Shown here: positions 10,601-20,837 of the stretch, one piece after another
How positions within the stretch are numbered: the stretch's first letter is position 1
Layout: every line of letters begins with the position of its first letter
Assembly (NCBI GenBank): GCA_905250075.1
Contig: CAJNOP010000350.1
Span: 62,001 to 126,000 of the forward strand
Length of the DNA stretch: 64,000 nucleotides
Direction of reading: 5' to 3'
Origin: Rotaria sp. Silwood1
Lineage: Eukaryota; Rotifera; Eurotatoria; Philodinida; Philodinidae
Position numbers and translations under genes: made by a program
The notes under the pieces: generated by a model
The model's database searches: none
Told to the model about the DNA's origin: nothing
What the model saw: the letters and a program-made list of their open reading frames with translations, nothing else

Positions 10601-11538
10601 CAAGGTGATTATGATATAGAAGATCCAACTTCACGTGTTCGAGAAAAATTAATTGTATTATGTAAAGAACTAATTGAAGCAATTGAAACCCGTTTTAACG
10701 ATACACCATCAATTTTTCTGTTGATGACAAACTGTTTAGATGTATCGTCATTATACAACCAGGTGGTATTAACTGGCCAACAGAAATTAGCAGATTATGG
10801 TCGGTCGGCTTTACAAGAATTAATTGATTTTACAACACTGAACTCGAAATATGTAAAGATAGATGCAACTGATATACAACAACAATATGCGGAATGGAAA
10901 CAAATATGTTTACTTGAAATTGAAGATAAAGATACATTTGATATATGGACAACAAATGGGAAAATAATTACACCGAAAGTAATGAAAACATTTTATTCAA
11001 ATAAAAAACTAGCACATGGTATTCATGATTTTTTATACTTCTATTCTTTGATGATATTGAAAATTAGAAGTGAAGCGGTCGGTGAATCAGTGTCATCAAT
11101 TTTAAAAGGACACATTCACAATAATCGTTCATTACAACACACTTCGTTAGATGAAGAAGTAATGTTACACTGGAATACACCACCATTACATTCAGCTGAT
11201 TTATTCATTACAAGTTCACTCAATGAATACTTTAGTCATACGAAGGATAGACAATGGCTATTTTATAAAAAAAAGTGAACAATATCAAGTTTGGAAACTT
11301 GTTTATCCTGGCTCAGTTGTTTTAAATCGTTTACATAAAGTACAAGTTGGAAGATTACCTGAACCAGACGATGTTGAATAATAAGATTCTTTTTTTCTAA
11401 AGTGTATTTGCAACTTGTTGTGTAGTCGTAGTTATTCTTTTGTGAATAAACATCATCTTTAACGGGGATGACTCGTTTTTTCATTGAATTCTATAGTGGG
11501 GGAAATTTTTTATTTTAGCGGCAGATTCTGCACCTCTG
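7668..11538 (+). mobile_element. hAT-superfamily DNA transposon (KIAA1586/C17orf113-type), decayed
   Basis: The inverted ends CAGAGGTGCAGAATCT (7668) and its reverse complement (ending 11538) share a further inner GGGGAAATTTTT block. The start CAGAGGTG is typical of hAT elements. A plus-strand transposase gene with stops and frameshifts lies between. The expected 8-bp target duplication is not found: the left flank CATACACG differs from the right flank AATAATAT, so one flank has changed or the insertion is old. 7690-8248 is non-coding leader sequence. Confidence 0.85.
8249..11381 (+). pseudogene. hAT-type transposase gene with in-frame stops and frameshifts
   Basis: The frame starts at ATG 8249 with a CFYC...H...H zinc-finger-like motif, then runs through 9198; a 63-nt intron (9199-9261) and a 64-nt intron (10059-10122) have canonical ends. 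Exon 2 carries the hAT core: an acidic residue in GITFDKVT, a second in VGCAVDGADIHLS, and the CAH motif of WDCAHLLEL. Exon 3 ends with the family's C-terminal block (SEAVGESVSSIL and EEVMLHWNTPPLH). Breaks: in-frame stops at 8297-8299, 8357-8359, 8378-8380 and 8870-8872; frame changes near 9800, 10405 and 11270, the first and last in A-runs. All four stops could come from a C-to-T change in CGA, CAA or CAG. Read as is, it cannot make transposase; the homopolymer frameshifts might instead be assembly errors. Confidence 0.85.
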
Positions 11539-11539
11539 A

Positions 11540-11820
11540 ATAATATACATGCCTTTTCTTTCCCTTCTTCTTCCTTGTGTCTTGTCAATGCACTACCAAA
11601 ACTACTTTAATTAAGGATGATACATTTAAGTAAAGTTAAATTCAACTCAAAGTTAACTTTAAATTTCTTGAAAGTAAAAGACTTAAAATGAATAGACATT
11701 GCTTTAAGAAAGTACGTCTTTTGTACTTGACTGATAATCTCTTCAATATAGAGGTGATAATTATCCTTAAATTATATTATTTGTCACAAGAACACTAACA
11801 AAAAGTCATTATGTTTATGT
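11540..11820. other. Intergenic, nothing recognised
   Basis: AT-rich sequence between the hAT element and the foldback element at 11822. Confidence 0.4.
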
Positions 11821-11821
11821 A

Positions 11822-12363
11822 TGAAATGATATTCTGAGAAACTGCGAATAATTATTTTGAACTCAACTTAATAAAATGTTTTCGTGGTTGAGAGATCCAA
11901 ATCTGGTAATTATTTTCCAAATTCTGTAATCCATTTGATTATGCCCCTTTTCAAATCGATAATAAAGGGATAAGAATGAGTTTTTATCACCATCCTGTAG
12001 AAGTGAGAAAATCGACCTCGGAATTACGAAAAACTGCGATTCTCAATTGATTCCTCGACCTCAACAATACTAGTCAAGTTTTAAAAACTCAGCCAGATTT
12101 GTTTCTTTTCATCTTAAAGGCTGAGAAAATTGGTTTCAAAACTTGGCTAGTTTTCTTCAAGTTTGAAAATTGATTTGCTCACTCCTACAGAGTTAAAATA
12201 AAAACTAGCTCGTCGTCCGATTATTATCGGCTTGAAAAGAAGAATAGGAAAATGGATTACAGAATTCGGAAAATAATTACCAGACTCCGATTTCTCAACC
12301 GCAAAAACCTTTTGTTAACTTGACTTTTAAAAAATATTCGCAGTCTCTCAGAATATCGTTTTG
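11822..12363. mobile_element. Palindromic (foldback) MITE with TA flanks
   Basis: The arms are inverted copies: GATATTCTGAGAAACTGCG near the left end matches the reverse complement of the right end, and homology continues inward through GGTAATTATTTTCC and CCATCCTGTAG to the centre near 12093. TA lies just outside both ends (11820-11821 and 12364-12365). It has no coding capacity. Arms have diverged by roughly a tenth or more, so it is older than the 744-1293 element. Confidence 0.7.
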
Positions 12364-12365
12364 TA

Positions 12366-13165
12366 CCGTACTCGTTTTCAATCGCGTTTCACAAAAGATC
12401 TTGATCTATTTCCTGGCGACGGAAAAGAGCGAATCAGTTTAATGTGAAGAGATCTTTCTTTTTCGTTAGAACTGATCAAAAAGATGCCCTAGTCTGCAGA
12501 TGAACATTGTACTATCGTCGTTGTGGAGACAGCCCTTTCTTTCTTGTCGACATGAAAGAATTGTGTGGTCAAAGGATAGTTGATTTTCGTTCGTTAATAC
12601 ATAATTGCCGGTGGAAGTATGAATTTCTTTTTCTTTCTGCGGTCGCTATCAATTCAGTTAATGTGTTTCGTATTTTTTCTGCACAATAAGTAGAAGGAAT
12701 CACTTTTCTTAATGGACACCAACGACGTAGATGCAAACACATTAACTTTCATGATTTCGCAATGCGTTTGACGCTAAAGTAAATTCATTTTTCTCCACCA
12801 CGATTGCAAACGGATACCTTTGGAATATGAATCATGAGAAGGGATATGAAGGTATGCAAGCAGCATGCCTGTAACATTAAGAGAGGGGTGTTCTACGAAA
12901 TCCGAATCTTGCCTTCCTAACACCTAGAATTGATGAATACGATGACGTTCCAACTATGTGAAATGTTAGAGCAAACAATTCTCTAAACCTTGCTGTTGAA
13001 ACTTTATTAAAAAAGAAAAATTGTCCAAGAGTATAATCACATGTTGGACAAGAGTGCGAGTGTGTGTTGGTGTGGGTGTAATATGAACTCGAAAACATCC
13101 CCACATCTACCCTACTTGTTCACAGTTTTACACAAACATTATAATTTGTTATGTCGCATGACTAC
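12366..13165. other. Intergenic with a weak telomere-like palindrome
   Basis: A degenerate G-rich arm (13056-13080, GTGTGTTGGTGTGGGTGT) is followed by CATCCCCACATCTACCC (13095-13111). A short hairpin pairs GTTAATGTGTTT near 12657 with AAACACATTAAC near 12735. No gene is seen. Confidence 0.4.
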
Positions 13166-13167
13166 TA

Positions 13168-13917
13168 TCACGCTAGAGAAGATGTCAATATAGAAACACG
13201 AGCAGGATAACACATGGTGTTACGCAGCCTGTCCACAAAAGTGCCGAGCAGCTTCGCACGATCAGGTGTGCTACTAGGGGTCATCATGATTTCGGAATGG
13301 CGCGTCAGTACAGCCTTCCATCCCAATTGCAGATAATCAATGAGATTCATAGGATCGTAATGTTTGTCGACAATTGTTTTCATCCACTTGCATAATAATG
13401 GCGGAGATTCGAGGGTGCGATACAGCGTGTAGTCTAATCGTTCTAATAGGTTAACCGCCCATTCGATAGGCGGTACAGGTAGCCCTGATATGCTAGGTAG
13501 AGATGCAAATAATGATGGTAGCGGCAATAATATTTTGCTTTGCAGAGTAAATAGTGAGGATACGGTGGAGGTTTCAGGCATCTCAGCGTTAAGATACTGT
13601 TCCAGTGTAGAGTCAAGCTCTTCGAAAAGATACCTGTTGATCTTTTGAAATAAAATCATGTGAATATCATCATGGCTGCTCTCCAGCTCAGGACAATCAA
13701 GTGCGGCAAGCGTAGCTTCAGTGTCAAATAATGTTATCAGACGCTGTTGGATCTTGGAAAGAGAAGCTACAGGCAGCTTAGCATAATCAGCGGCTCGTTT
13801 ATGAAAAATGTAGAATGCAGCTAGTGTGACACACACCTTGCTCTCCCGCTGTGGATCAGGATGAAGAACAAAGTGCTCTTGCATGAGACTGCAAACTGCC
13901 TGCAAATTGGCATCCAT
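13168..13917 (-). CDS. Intronless ORF of unknown function, 249 aa
   Basis: ATG at 13915-13917 to TGA at 13168-13170, uninterrupted. I do not recognise the protein. It is rich in Leu and acidic residues, predicted mostly helical, with no signal peptide or membrane segment. Recognisable stretches are HFVLHPDPQRESKVCVTLAA near the N-terminus, LFEELDSTLEQYL about residue 115, and HYDPMNLIDYLQLGWKAVLT near residue 200. Coding DNA is clearly richer in G+C (visibly close to half) than the AT-rich surroundings and lacks introns, unlike the other intact genes here. That could mean strong coding constraint, a retrocopy, or horizontal transfer, which is frequent in bdelloids; the sequence alone does not decide. 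The long open frame with such composition makes it likely to be real. Confidence 0.7.
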   Translation of the reverse strand: MDANLQAVCSLMQEHFVLHPDPQRESKVCVTLAAFYIFHKRAADYAKLPVASLSKIQQRLITLFDTEATLAALDCPELESSHDDIHMILFQKINRYLFEELDSTLEQYLNAEMPETSTVSSLFTLQSKILLPLPSLFASLPSISGLPVPPIEWAVNLLERLDYTLYRTLESPPLLCKWMKTIVDKHYDPMNLIDYLQLGWKAVLTRHSEIMMTPSSTPDRAKLLGTFVDRLRNTMCYPARVSILTSSLA

Positions 13918-13919
13918 CT

Positions 13920-15180
13920 AGAAAGCATTGTGTTTTACGGAATGAGAGAAAAACTCTGTGCGATGCTCGAGAACTTTTCGAGTGTCCTACGCTGCAGAAA
14001 TAAAAGATTCCAGAAATACTTAACGAGGAATCACACTAAACCAACTTTGAAGCAGAATCGAGAGTTTTAACCTATCTGCTAACTCGATAGTTTCGAGAAC
14101 TCTTAATATGATCTTCATGGAAACATAGGTTTTTTTCGGCATACTCTTTCATCACTTTAGAATTTAATTCAACTTTAGATTTAGAGTTCCATTCTAAATT
14201 GCGGAAAAAGTAATGTAATCTGTAACGCAATGAGAATGTAGCATAAAAAAGACAGTTTTCGTTGATAGTCGACGGATAAAGCTTCTTTTTCTTTCAGCGC
14301 TTCGGTTTTAAACAGATCTGGTAATTAAAACAAGTTGACCGCAAGCAAGTTTCATCAGCGTTATATTGTATCCGAGCTATCAATGTGGCAATGAAAATCC
14401 GTTAAACAGTTTAAAGAGTCGCTTTGATATTCGCGGGTAAACCTCATGCTCCGAAAGCCTGCGAATGATTTTGCTAATTGGATCATGTGCTACTGAAAAA
14501 TTTGAAGTTTCGCACTATGTTTACCATTCACTACGAATTTATAAAATAAAAATTTTTGATCTCAAAACGTTTTTCTTCGAACGCTTTTACCCATTGCTTT
14601 TCTTCCATTACATGGGTTTTCTGAGTCATGAATGATAAGACAATTATTACCTGAAAATAGTAATGCAAGTATATATATCGTGCATCACATTCGACAGTTT
14701 ATTTATGAAAAAGAGTAGAGGAGGGCGAACAACGTAAAAGCAAAGAAACGAACTCGTACTTTCTCCTGCATAACATGTGACAACTTCTTCTCTCTTCCAT
14801 TCTACCTTAGACAACACAACATCAGGTGAGTAAGCATCAAGCGAGAGCCTGTGTTTTTTTATGCTATCGAGTCAATGTGCATACGCACAATCGACGCTTT
14901 GATGTTTATATTCTTCCAGTTCTGTTACTAATTTGCATGTCTTCCTCTGTGCACAACACACAAACAAAAAAATGCATCGCTTTCTTGGCATGTGACCGCT
15001 TGACGAAAGACTTGGTCCGACTAGATTTCAGATAGAACGGTTTTTTATGGGGTGACAGTAGAGCTCGTCACACATTTCTTCTTGCCCTATCCGACAATCA
15101 TCGGCTTACTCTCATTGAAATTGGTGTAGCTAAATATAGTAGCAAGAGTATGACGCTGAATACAGTTCAACTGAACGATC
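13920..15180. other. Intergenic, no gene recognised
   Basis: Open frames at 13861-14070 and 14826-15035 have no recognisable content. A short block with splice-like borders (TTCTACCTTAG before it and GTGAGTAAG after it, near 14810-14830) is noted but unsupported by a gene. Confidence 0.4.
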
Positions 15181-15182
15181 TA

Positions 15183-15230
15183 GGGTGTGGGTGTGGGTGT
15201 GGGTATTAGTATTGTCTTCACCCACACCCT
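15183..15230. repeat. Telomere-like palindrome C
   Basis: GGGTGTGGGTGTGGGTGTGG, spacer TATTAGTATTGTCTTC, then ACCCACACCCT. The spacer is the reverse complement of the spacer in the copy at 15331. Confidence 0.88.
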
Positions 15231-15330
15231 CTAATTAACTAAGAGATAGCCAATCAAAGTTTGCTAGGTTTTTCTGTTGGGATGTACTTTACAGAGTGAT
15301 CAACGATGTCACAACAATGAACATGGTTTA

Positions 15331-15407
15331 GGGTGTGGATGTGGATGTGGGTGAAGACAATACTAATACGCACACAAATACTCTCCACACTCACACTCAC
15401 ACTCCAC
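15331..15407. repeat. Telomere-like palindrome D
   Basis: GGGTGTGGATGTGGATGTGG, spacer containing GAAGACAATACTAATA, then a CCACACTCACACTCACAC arm. It lies 100 bp from copy C with its spacer in opposite orientation. Confidence 0.85.
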
Positions 15408-15409
15408 TT

Positions 15410-16448
15410 TTAGGTTTTTCTTGTTGCACCAATAGGAAACGTCAAACACCCAATAACAAATAAATGACAGAAGTCAAGGAATGGCGGAAACTAATGTCAT
15501 CTTTTAGAGTAAATGTGTGACATCTAATGATGTAGTTAGGATTTTGACAAAAATGACCTCGAATACATGTATGAACTGATGGCAGAGTTTAGCAGGCGTA
15601 ACTTCAATCGGTGCAATAGGGCTCAGTCTATTCTTCTTGGTTGCACGGTACTATTTACTTTTTTTTCTAAAGCAAACGTTTGTTCATATACATGTATCAT
15701 ATGTGGGTATATACGTATAAAACAGTCTTTTTCTCTCAGTCAGCAACTTCTTTCATTGATTTTAGTTCTTTAACTCAAAAAATTCTCTCAGAACTGATAG
15801 TTCTTGAATACCTGGAAAAGCTATGTACTTGATCTTACTTTGATAGCCTATTCGAATGTATAAAAAACTTGGGATCTGCAGGACTAGAATTGCTCTTTAC
15901 CCGGCTAGAGCTGGAACAAGTTTTTGCAAGACTAAGCTTAATTATTTATGACTATTTATCTATTTTCAATAAATGACAGAAAGTGTATGAATAAAGGAAT
16001 CTTTCATTTTCTATCAAATAAAATTCATCTATATTGTGTTGTACCTATTCAAAAACTAATACAAACCATTAGAAAGTTCTGATTTTGGAAGAGACAACTC
16101 AGATCCAGTATGTAAAACCTAAAAGTTGATAAAAAATGGCAGGAACTACTTTATGGTTTCCTCGTTGTGAGGCAATACAAAAAAACGATTTATGGGCTCA
16201 TAATTCTGAAAAAAGATACTTTTTTCATTGATGAGTGATTAGATTCGAAGATTCAAAACAAAAGTATCTGTGATTTCGATGTCATTAGAAAATATACTAA
16301 CAATTTATTAGTATCGATCAATAAGTCTATTGTTTAAGGAAAAACCCTAGACGAACATCTTGTAGTATGCGCATGAGGTACTTAAGCTTCTGGAACAAGA
16401 ATGTCATGTGCTATGGACAAACTTTGACGCAAGACTTGAGATCTTGTT
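15410..16448. other. Intergenic, no gene recognised
   Basis: AT-rich; an open frame at 15567-15773 is hydrophobic but has no identifiable domain. Confidence 0.4.
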
Positions 16449-16450
16449 TT

Positions 16451-16572
16451 GGGTGTGGATGTAGTGTAGACTATGAGAGTGTAGGGATGTAGAGAGCGTG
16501 AGCTGTGGATATTATGTGGATGTAGATATAGTTCTTTCTAACACTCACACCCCACATCCACATTCACACCCT
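16451..16572. repeat. Telomere-like palindrome E (degenerate, long spacer)
   Basis: Starts GGGTGTGGATGTAGTGTAG, with several GTAG/GTGG units, and ends CACTCACACCCCACATCCAC then ATTCACACCC. The repeats have diverged but the G-then-C order is kept. Confidence 0.75.
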
Positions 16573-16579
16573 CGAAACG

Positions 16580-17350
16580 GATTGAAACTTGTGAAAAACT
16601 ATAGCTTTGTTTATTCTGACCACTTAGATACTAAATGATCCCATGTTCTTGCAATCATGCAAATTATATGACGGTTGAAGATCTACAGTATATCATATTT
16701 CTACGGGTTATGTTTGACTCGTTTACGTAAAGACCTGATCACTAGTGTAATGTTACTCATCAATTATTTGTTTGGAGAAGAAATAACCTTGAAAGATAAC
16801 AATACTTATTCTTATTATTTGACATGTTTCAAGTTTTTTTTTTGAATATCTTTAATTAAGAAAAATTTTCGGGTCGAAATAATCGTTCGTATAAAAAGAA
16901 CTGCATTTAATTTTTTTTACAGTCTTTGAATTTGTTTTCATTTACTAATATTATATAGACTTTTTAAGAATCTATTTTCATGTTTTAAATCGAGTAAAAA
17001 AAATATTGATTAATGTTGAGATAAATATTTTAGTGTTGAAAATGCGCAAACATTTGTCTGAGGAGAAAAAATGTATAGAATTGTAGTTATTATAAGTCTG
17101 TTATAACCCGTTTTACTTCATCCTAAGTAAATGAATGACTGCTATTGTCTTTAGTTCTTATATAATAGCGAAGTAGTTGAGAATTTTCGATGAATAGTTT
17201 GAGGTTAAATAACAGACATTTGAAGAATATCTAATATTCATAATAGACAAAAGAGAGAACAATTACAATTTATTGATTATCAATATTTAATTTAATCAAC
17301 AAAAAAATTAATTTCCATGATGTATAGGTAAGCAATTAAGAAAATCGCAA
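16580..17350. other. AT-rich intergenic, no gene recognised
   Basis: Runs of T/A-rich sequence. It forms the 3' flank of the F-box gene. Confidence 0.5.
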
Positions 17351-17351
17351 T

Positions 17352-19536
17352 TTACAACGGAGTTTTTCGTTCAAGAAGATTTGGCATCGGTGAGCGTTTT
17401 ATAACAAACCAAGATTGATATCTAGTATTATGAGCAGATTGAAAATTTTCTATACATTGGCGAACAATATTATCTATATCGACATTTTCTAATTCAACGA
17501 CATGTAGATAGAAATTAAATCGACGAAGTAATGGCAAATGCGAACCAATTAATGATGCACACCAATCATAATTCGTTAGACAGTTTTTCATATTTGAACT
17601 GAAAATATGACGATACATGCAAAGTTGTTCGAGATTGGGTACACATGAAAGATAAGTTTCAATAATACGATTATCCCAAGATTTAAAAAAATAATCATTC
17701 TTTAATATTAAACGTTTAATATTTAAATGTGATTTGATTTCAGAAGGTATTTCAGTCTCGACAAATGTAATAAATTTAAAAGAATATAAATTTGGACATG
17801 ATGATAGAGTGGCTTTATAAGCCAATAAATTGATAAGTCCGACTTTTAAAACACGTAATGATGGCATTTGCATCCATTGTTGTGTTCTTTTTATGATTGT
17901 TTTATTCGATAAAAAGCAAGATTGTAAATGAGAAGAATCATTCGAAAATATTTTGTTACATATATCAGGCAAATCAGTTGAAAGTGATAAATGCATATTT
18001 TGAATTGAAAGATGTTTTAAATAAGGTAAAATATGATTATCAAGTTGTTTGATCTGTTGGTATGTTGTATGCATTAACCCTTTCAGGCCCATGGCTCAGC
18101 CAATGGATGAAATTTCGTTGAGACTTTATATTTAATATAGGCAGTGTGTGTTGTGGATATTTTCATCAAAACTTTTTAAAAAATCTTTAAAGTCATTTTC
18201 GACCCATGCCCGTACCCCCCTACGGGGATGGCGAATAAGTATTTTGGTCGTCCCCCTGGGAGGGTATGGGCTTAGGTCAAAATTTGATCGAGAGCTGTTA
18301 CAAAATCAACCTTGGAATACCACTAGGAGTCACTCCTAGCTTGATTTCCACACGGAAAACCGAAATTTTTTTGGGGACTACAAAAGGGCATTGTTAGCCC
18401 TTCTCCTTTTTAGAATAGCGGTGGTGTTCCAAAAATCAATCAGGCTTACTACTTGAGTGACGTCATTAGGGTTATAACTCTTATATAGATGTATGCACCG
18501 AAGTCTCTTCTATGTCATAACGAAAACCGCACTTCGATATTGTTTTGCGTTCTCGAGTTATTCGAAATTTATCAAGTTTGAAAAAAGTGTGCCTTATAGG
18601 TCCCGCTGGTACTTAAAGGGTTAACTATTAATCATTTTTATCACATGAATGAATTTAGTATAGTTATAGTTTTAATACTGATGTGTACACCGAAACCTTC
18701 TGTATGCAATAAAGAAAGCTACATCTGAATATCTAATGGAATTCGCGAGTTATTTAAAAATTACAAAACTTGAAAAAACCGTATCGTATTTGGCACGGTG
18801 GGCCTGAAAGGGTTAAAACGTAGAGTTATAAAATAAACTTTGACAGGTCAACGATGATAAGCGTTAAAAACTAAAATAGATGTCGCACATTTCCGTGTGG
18901 TCTATGATATAGATTATGGCCATTGGTCACTTAGCATACTCATTCTGTTCTACTACATTTATCTGTTACATGATTGGTACACAATTCAATTGCTTAGAAC
19001 TATTTTCAGCATTCTACTGAAAAACTCGAAAATAGTCTAAAATATGATATGATGACTTCCGAATATTGATCATGTTTATCCCATGAATGAGTTTATTATA
19101 GTCATAATTTGAATATAGGTGTATGCACTAAAGCCTTCTTTATATAATAGAGAAAACCGCTTCTTAATATCTTTTTGCATTCCCGAGTTATTTAAAAATT
19201 ACGGAACGTGAAAAAACCGTACAATATTTTGTACGGTGGGCCGGAAAGGGTTAAAAAAAGACAATGAATATTTGTAAAACAAGTGAAATCAATATTGATT
19301 TTATCTTGAATTATTAGATTATGAATATAAGAAATAAATGCATTATCATTCTCATTTTTAGTATAATTATACTTTGAAATTGTAAGAGTAAGATGATTGA
19401 GAGATCGAAGAAGATTATTGAAACGCGTATTCAAATTGAAAAATCCTCGAAAGAGATCTCGAACATCAAAATATTGAAATAAAACGATAAGAATTTCATT
19501 GGGTAAGAATTCTAATTCAGGCGATTTGTTGTTCAT
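17352..19536 (-). CDS. F-box/LRR-like protein gene split by a TTAA element
   Basis: N-terminal part 19536-19251 starts MNNKSPELEFLPNEIL and continues with the F-box core (LIVLFQYFDVRDLFRGF, then NLNTRFNNLLRS), residues about 9-50. C-terminal part 18077-17352 has leucine-rich segments (ILPYLKHLSIQNMHLS, MPSLRVLKVGLINL, CVPNLEQLCMYRH, HLPLLRRFNFYLHV) and ends at TAA 17352-17354. The 1173-bp element 18078-19250 sits between, with TTAA on both sides. Keeping one TTAA joins the halves in the same frame (336 codons including stop, no other break). F-box proteins usually bind Skp1 and recruit substrates to SCF ubiquitin ligase; that role is inferred from the family. As assembled, the protein would stop soon after entering the element, unless the element is removed from DNA or RNA. 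Confidence 0.85.
18078..19250. mobile_element. piggyBac-type non-autonomous element with three right ends
   Basis: Ends: CCCTTTCAGGCCCA at left, TGGGCCGGAAAGGG at right, each next to TTAA (18074-18077 and 19251-19254). TTAA target and CCC start are the piggyBac hallmarks. It has no transposase. The right terminal block (TATAGATGTATGCAC, then TCGAGTTATT, then AAAGGGTTAA) occurs three times in direct order, ending at 18620, 18812 and 19250, each followed by TTAA. This suggests repeated insertion or capture of a shorter relative inside an older copy. The internal part near 18180-18420 contains a GC-richer block. Confidence 0.85.
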
Positions 19537-19539
19537 AAT

Positions 19540-19990
19540 TCTTACATGTATCTAGAAAAACAAACAAATAACAATTGTAACGAAATCAAGATGAAAATCT
19601 TTCATTAGTATTGATACGCATATTTTATTTAATGCAAACTTGCAAGCTGAAGAAATAGCGTTACCGTCACCCTCGATGTAGATGTTAACTACATTACTTC
19701 ATCATTCGAATGGTGTCCATCTTAAATCGGACACAAACTCATATAGGAAAGAAAGAGAAAGAGAGAATAGCATATGTCAAAGAAGAAACAACAATACACC
19801 AGAGAATAAGAATGGCATCAGACGCAAATGAACAGGTAGGCATGATGATGCAGCGGCCACGATACTTACGAGCGGACAAAAGGTCAGATGCTGTGTCCGA
19901 TGAGAACACTTCAATTCTTGACACAACAATATTTTATTTTAAAAATTAGCATACATGTATATTGATAAATCGATATTTACACCAATGCTT
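19540..19990. other. Intergenic upstream of the F-box gene
   Basis: 5' flank of the minus-strand F-box gene. A small inverted pair (GTGTCCATCTTAAATCGGAC at 19713 and TGTGTCCGATGAGAACAC at 19891) is seen; no gene is recognised. Confidence 0.4.
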
Positions 19991-19995
19991 AATGA

Positions 19996-20079
19996 GGGTG
20001 TGGGTGTGGGTGGGTGTGGGTGGGTGTGGGTGTGGTATGATCTTTTCTTATGCCATACTCAGACCCACACCCACACCCT
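19996..20079. repeat. Telomere-like palindrome F
   Basis: A 40-bp G-rich arm of near-perfect TGTGGG units, spacer with TCTTTTCTTATGCC, and C-rich arm AGACCCACACCCACACCC. Confidence 0.9.
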
Positions 20080-20084
20080 TTTTT

Positions 20085-20835
20085 AACATTCTTTTAATAT
20101 TATAATCACTCAAAGATATCTTTTGTTTTTTCAAAGAAACTCTATTTTAATCAAGAATATGAAAACTCATTGGATGTCTGCTTATTTAAAATTTCAATAT
20201 AGCTTTATTGGATCAACAAATAATTATTGAAGAAAACGATATTTATCTTTGTGAAGTAATAATGAATAATCAAAGTGTTTCTTTTCTAATCAATGACATT
20301 TGTTTATTTTAGTTTGATAGAATCTCTGATAGATGATTGTCGCACATATGCTCAAAAAGCAACTTGAATCACGATGGGATTTATCATGAAAAATTATATG
20401 AAATCGATCAATTATTTGATAAACTTAATGAAGGTTTAGAAGTTTACATACAATGACAATTGATGATAATAACAAAATAAAAAAGCTTTAAGAATACAAC
20501 ATTTTTGTCATCCATAACAGAGACCGTCACAGAGCACTTTTTTCGCCCTGACTGTCCAGCAGAGCAAGCAGGGTATGACGAAAGAAGCTTGATTTGCCGT
20601 GTGCCGATCTCTAACCAATAGTTCATTTTATAATTTTTGTGTTTTTCTTCAATTTTCTTAAAATTTAAAAAAAAGAACTTATTAAGAAGATGTAGAAATA
20701 TTTTTTTTAAAACTTAAAACTTTTATTAAAACAAGATGAAAGATTCAATCTTTCATTGAATCAGACTTGATAAACAGTAGTTGTTTGACGCTTATTAAAA
20801 TTTATCGCTATGGTGTTTTGTGAAAAAAACCTTTT
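20085..20835. other. Intergenic, no gene recognised
   Basis: AT-rich except for a GC-richer block 20505-20620 of unknown nature. It is the 3' flank of the fucosyltransferase gene. Confidence 0.4.
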
Positions 20836-20837
20836 GG

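Noticed and set aside
7652..11550. 8-bp target-site duplication for the hAT element
   Set aside because: The flanks CATACACG and AATAATAT do not match.
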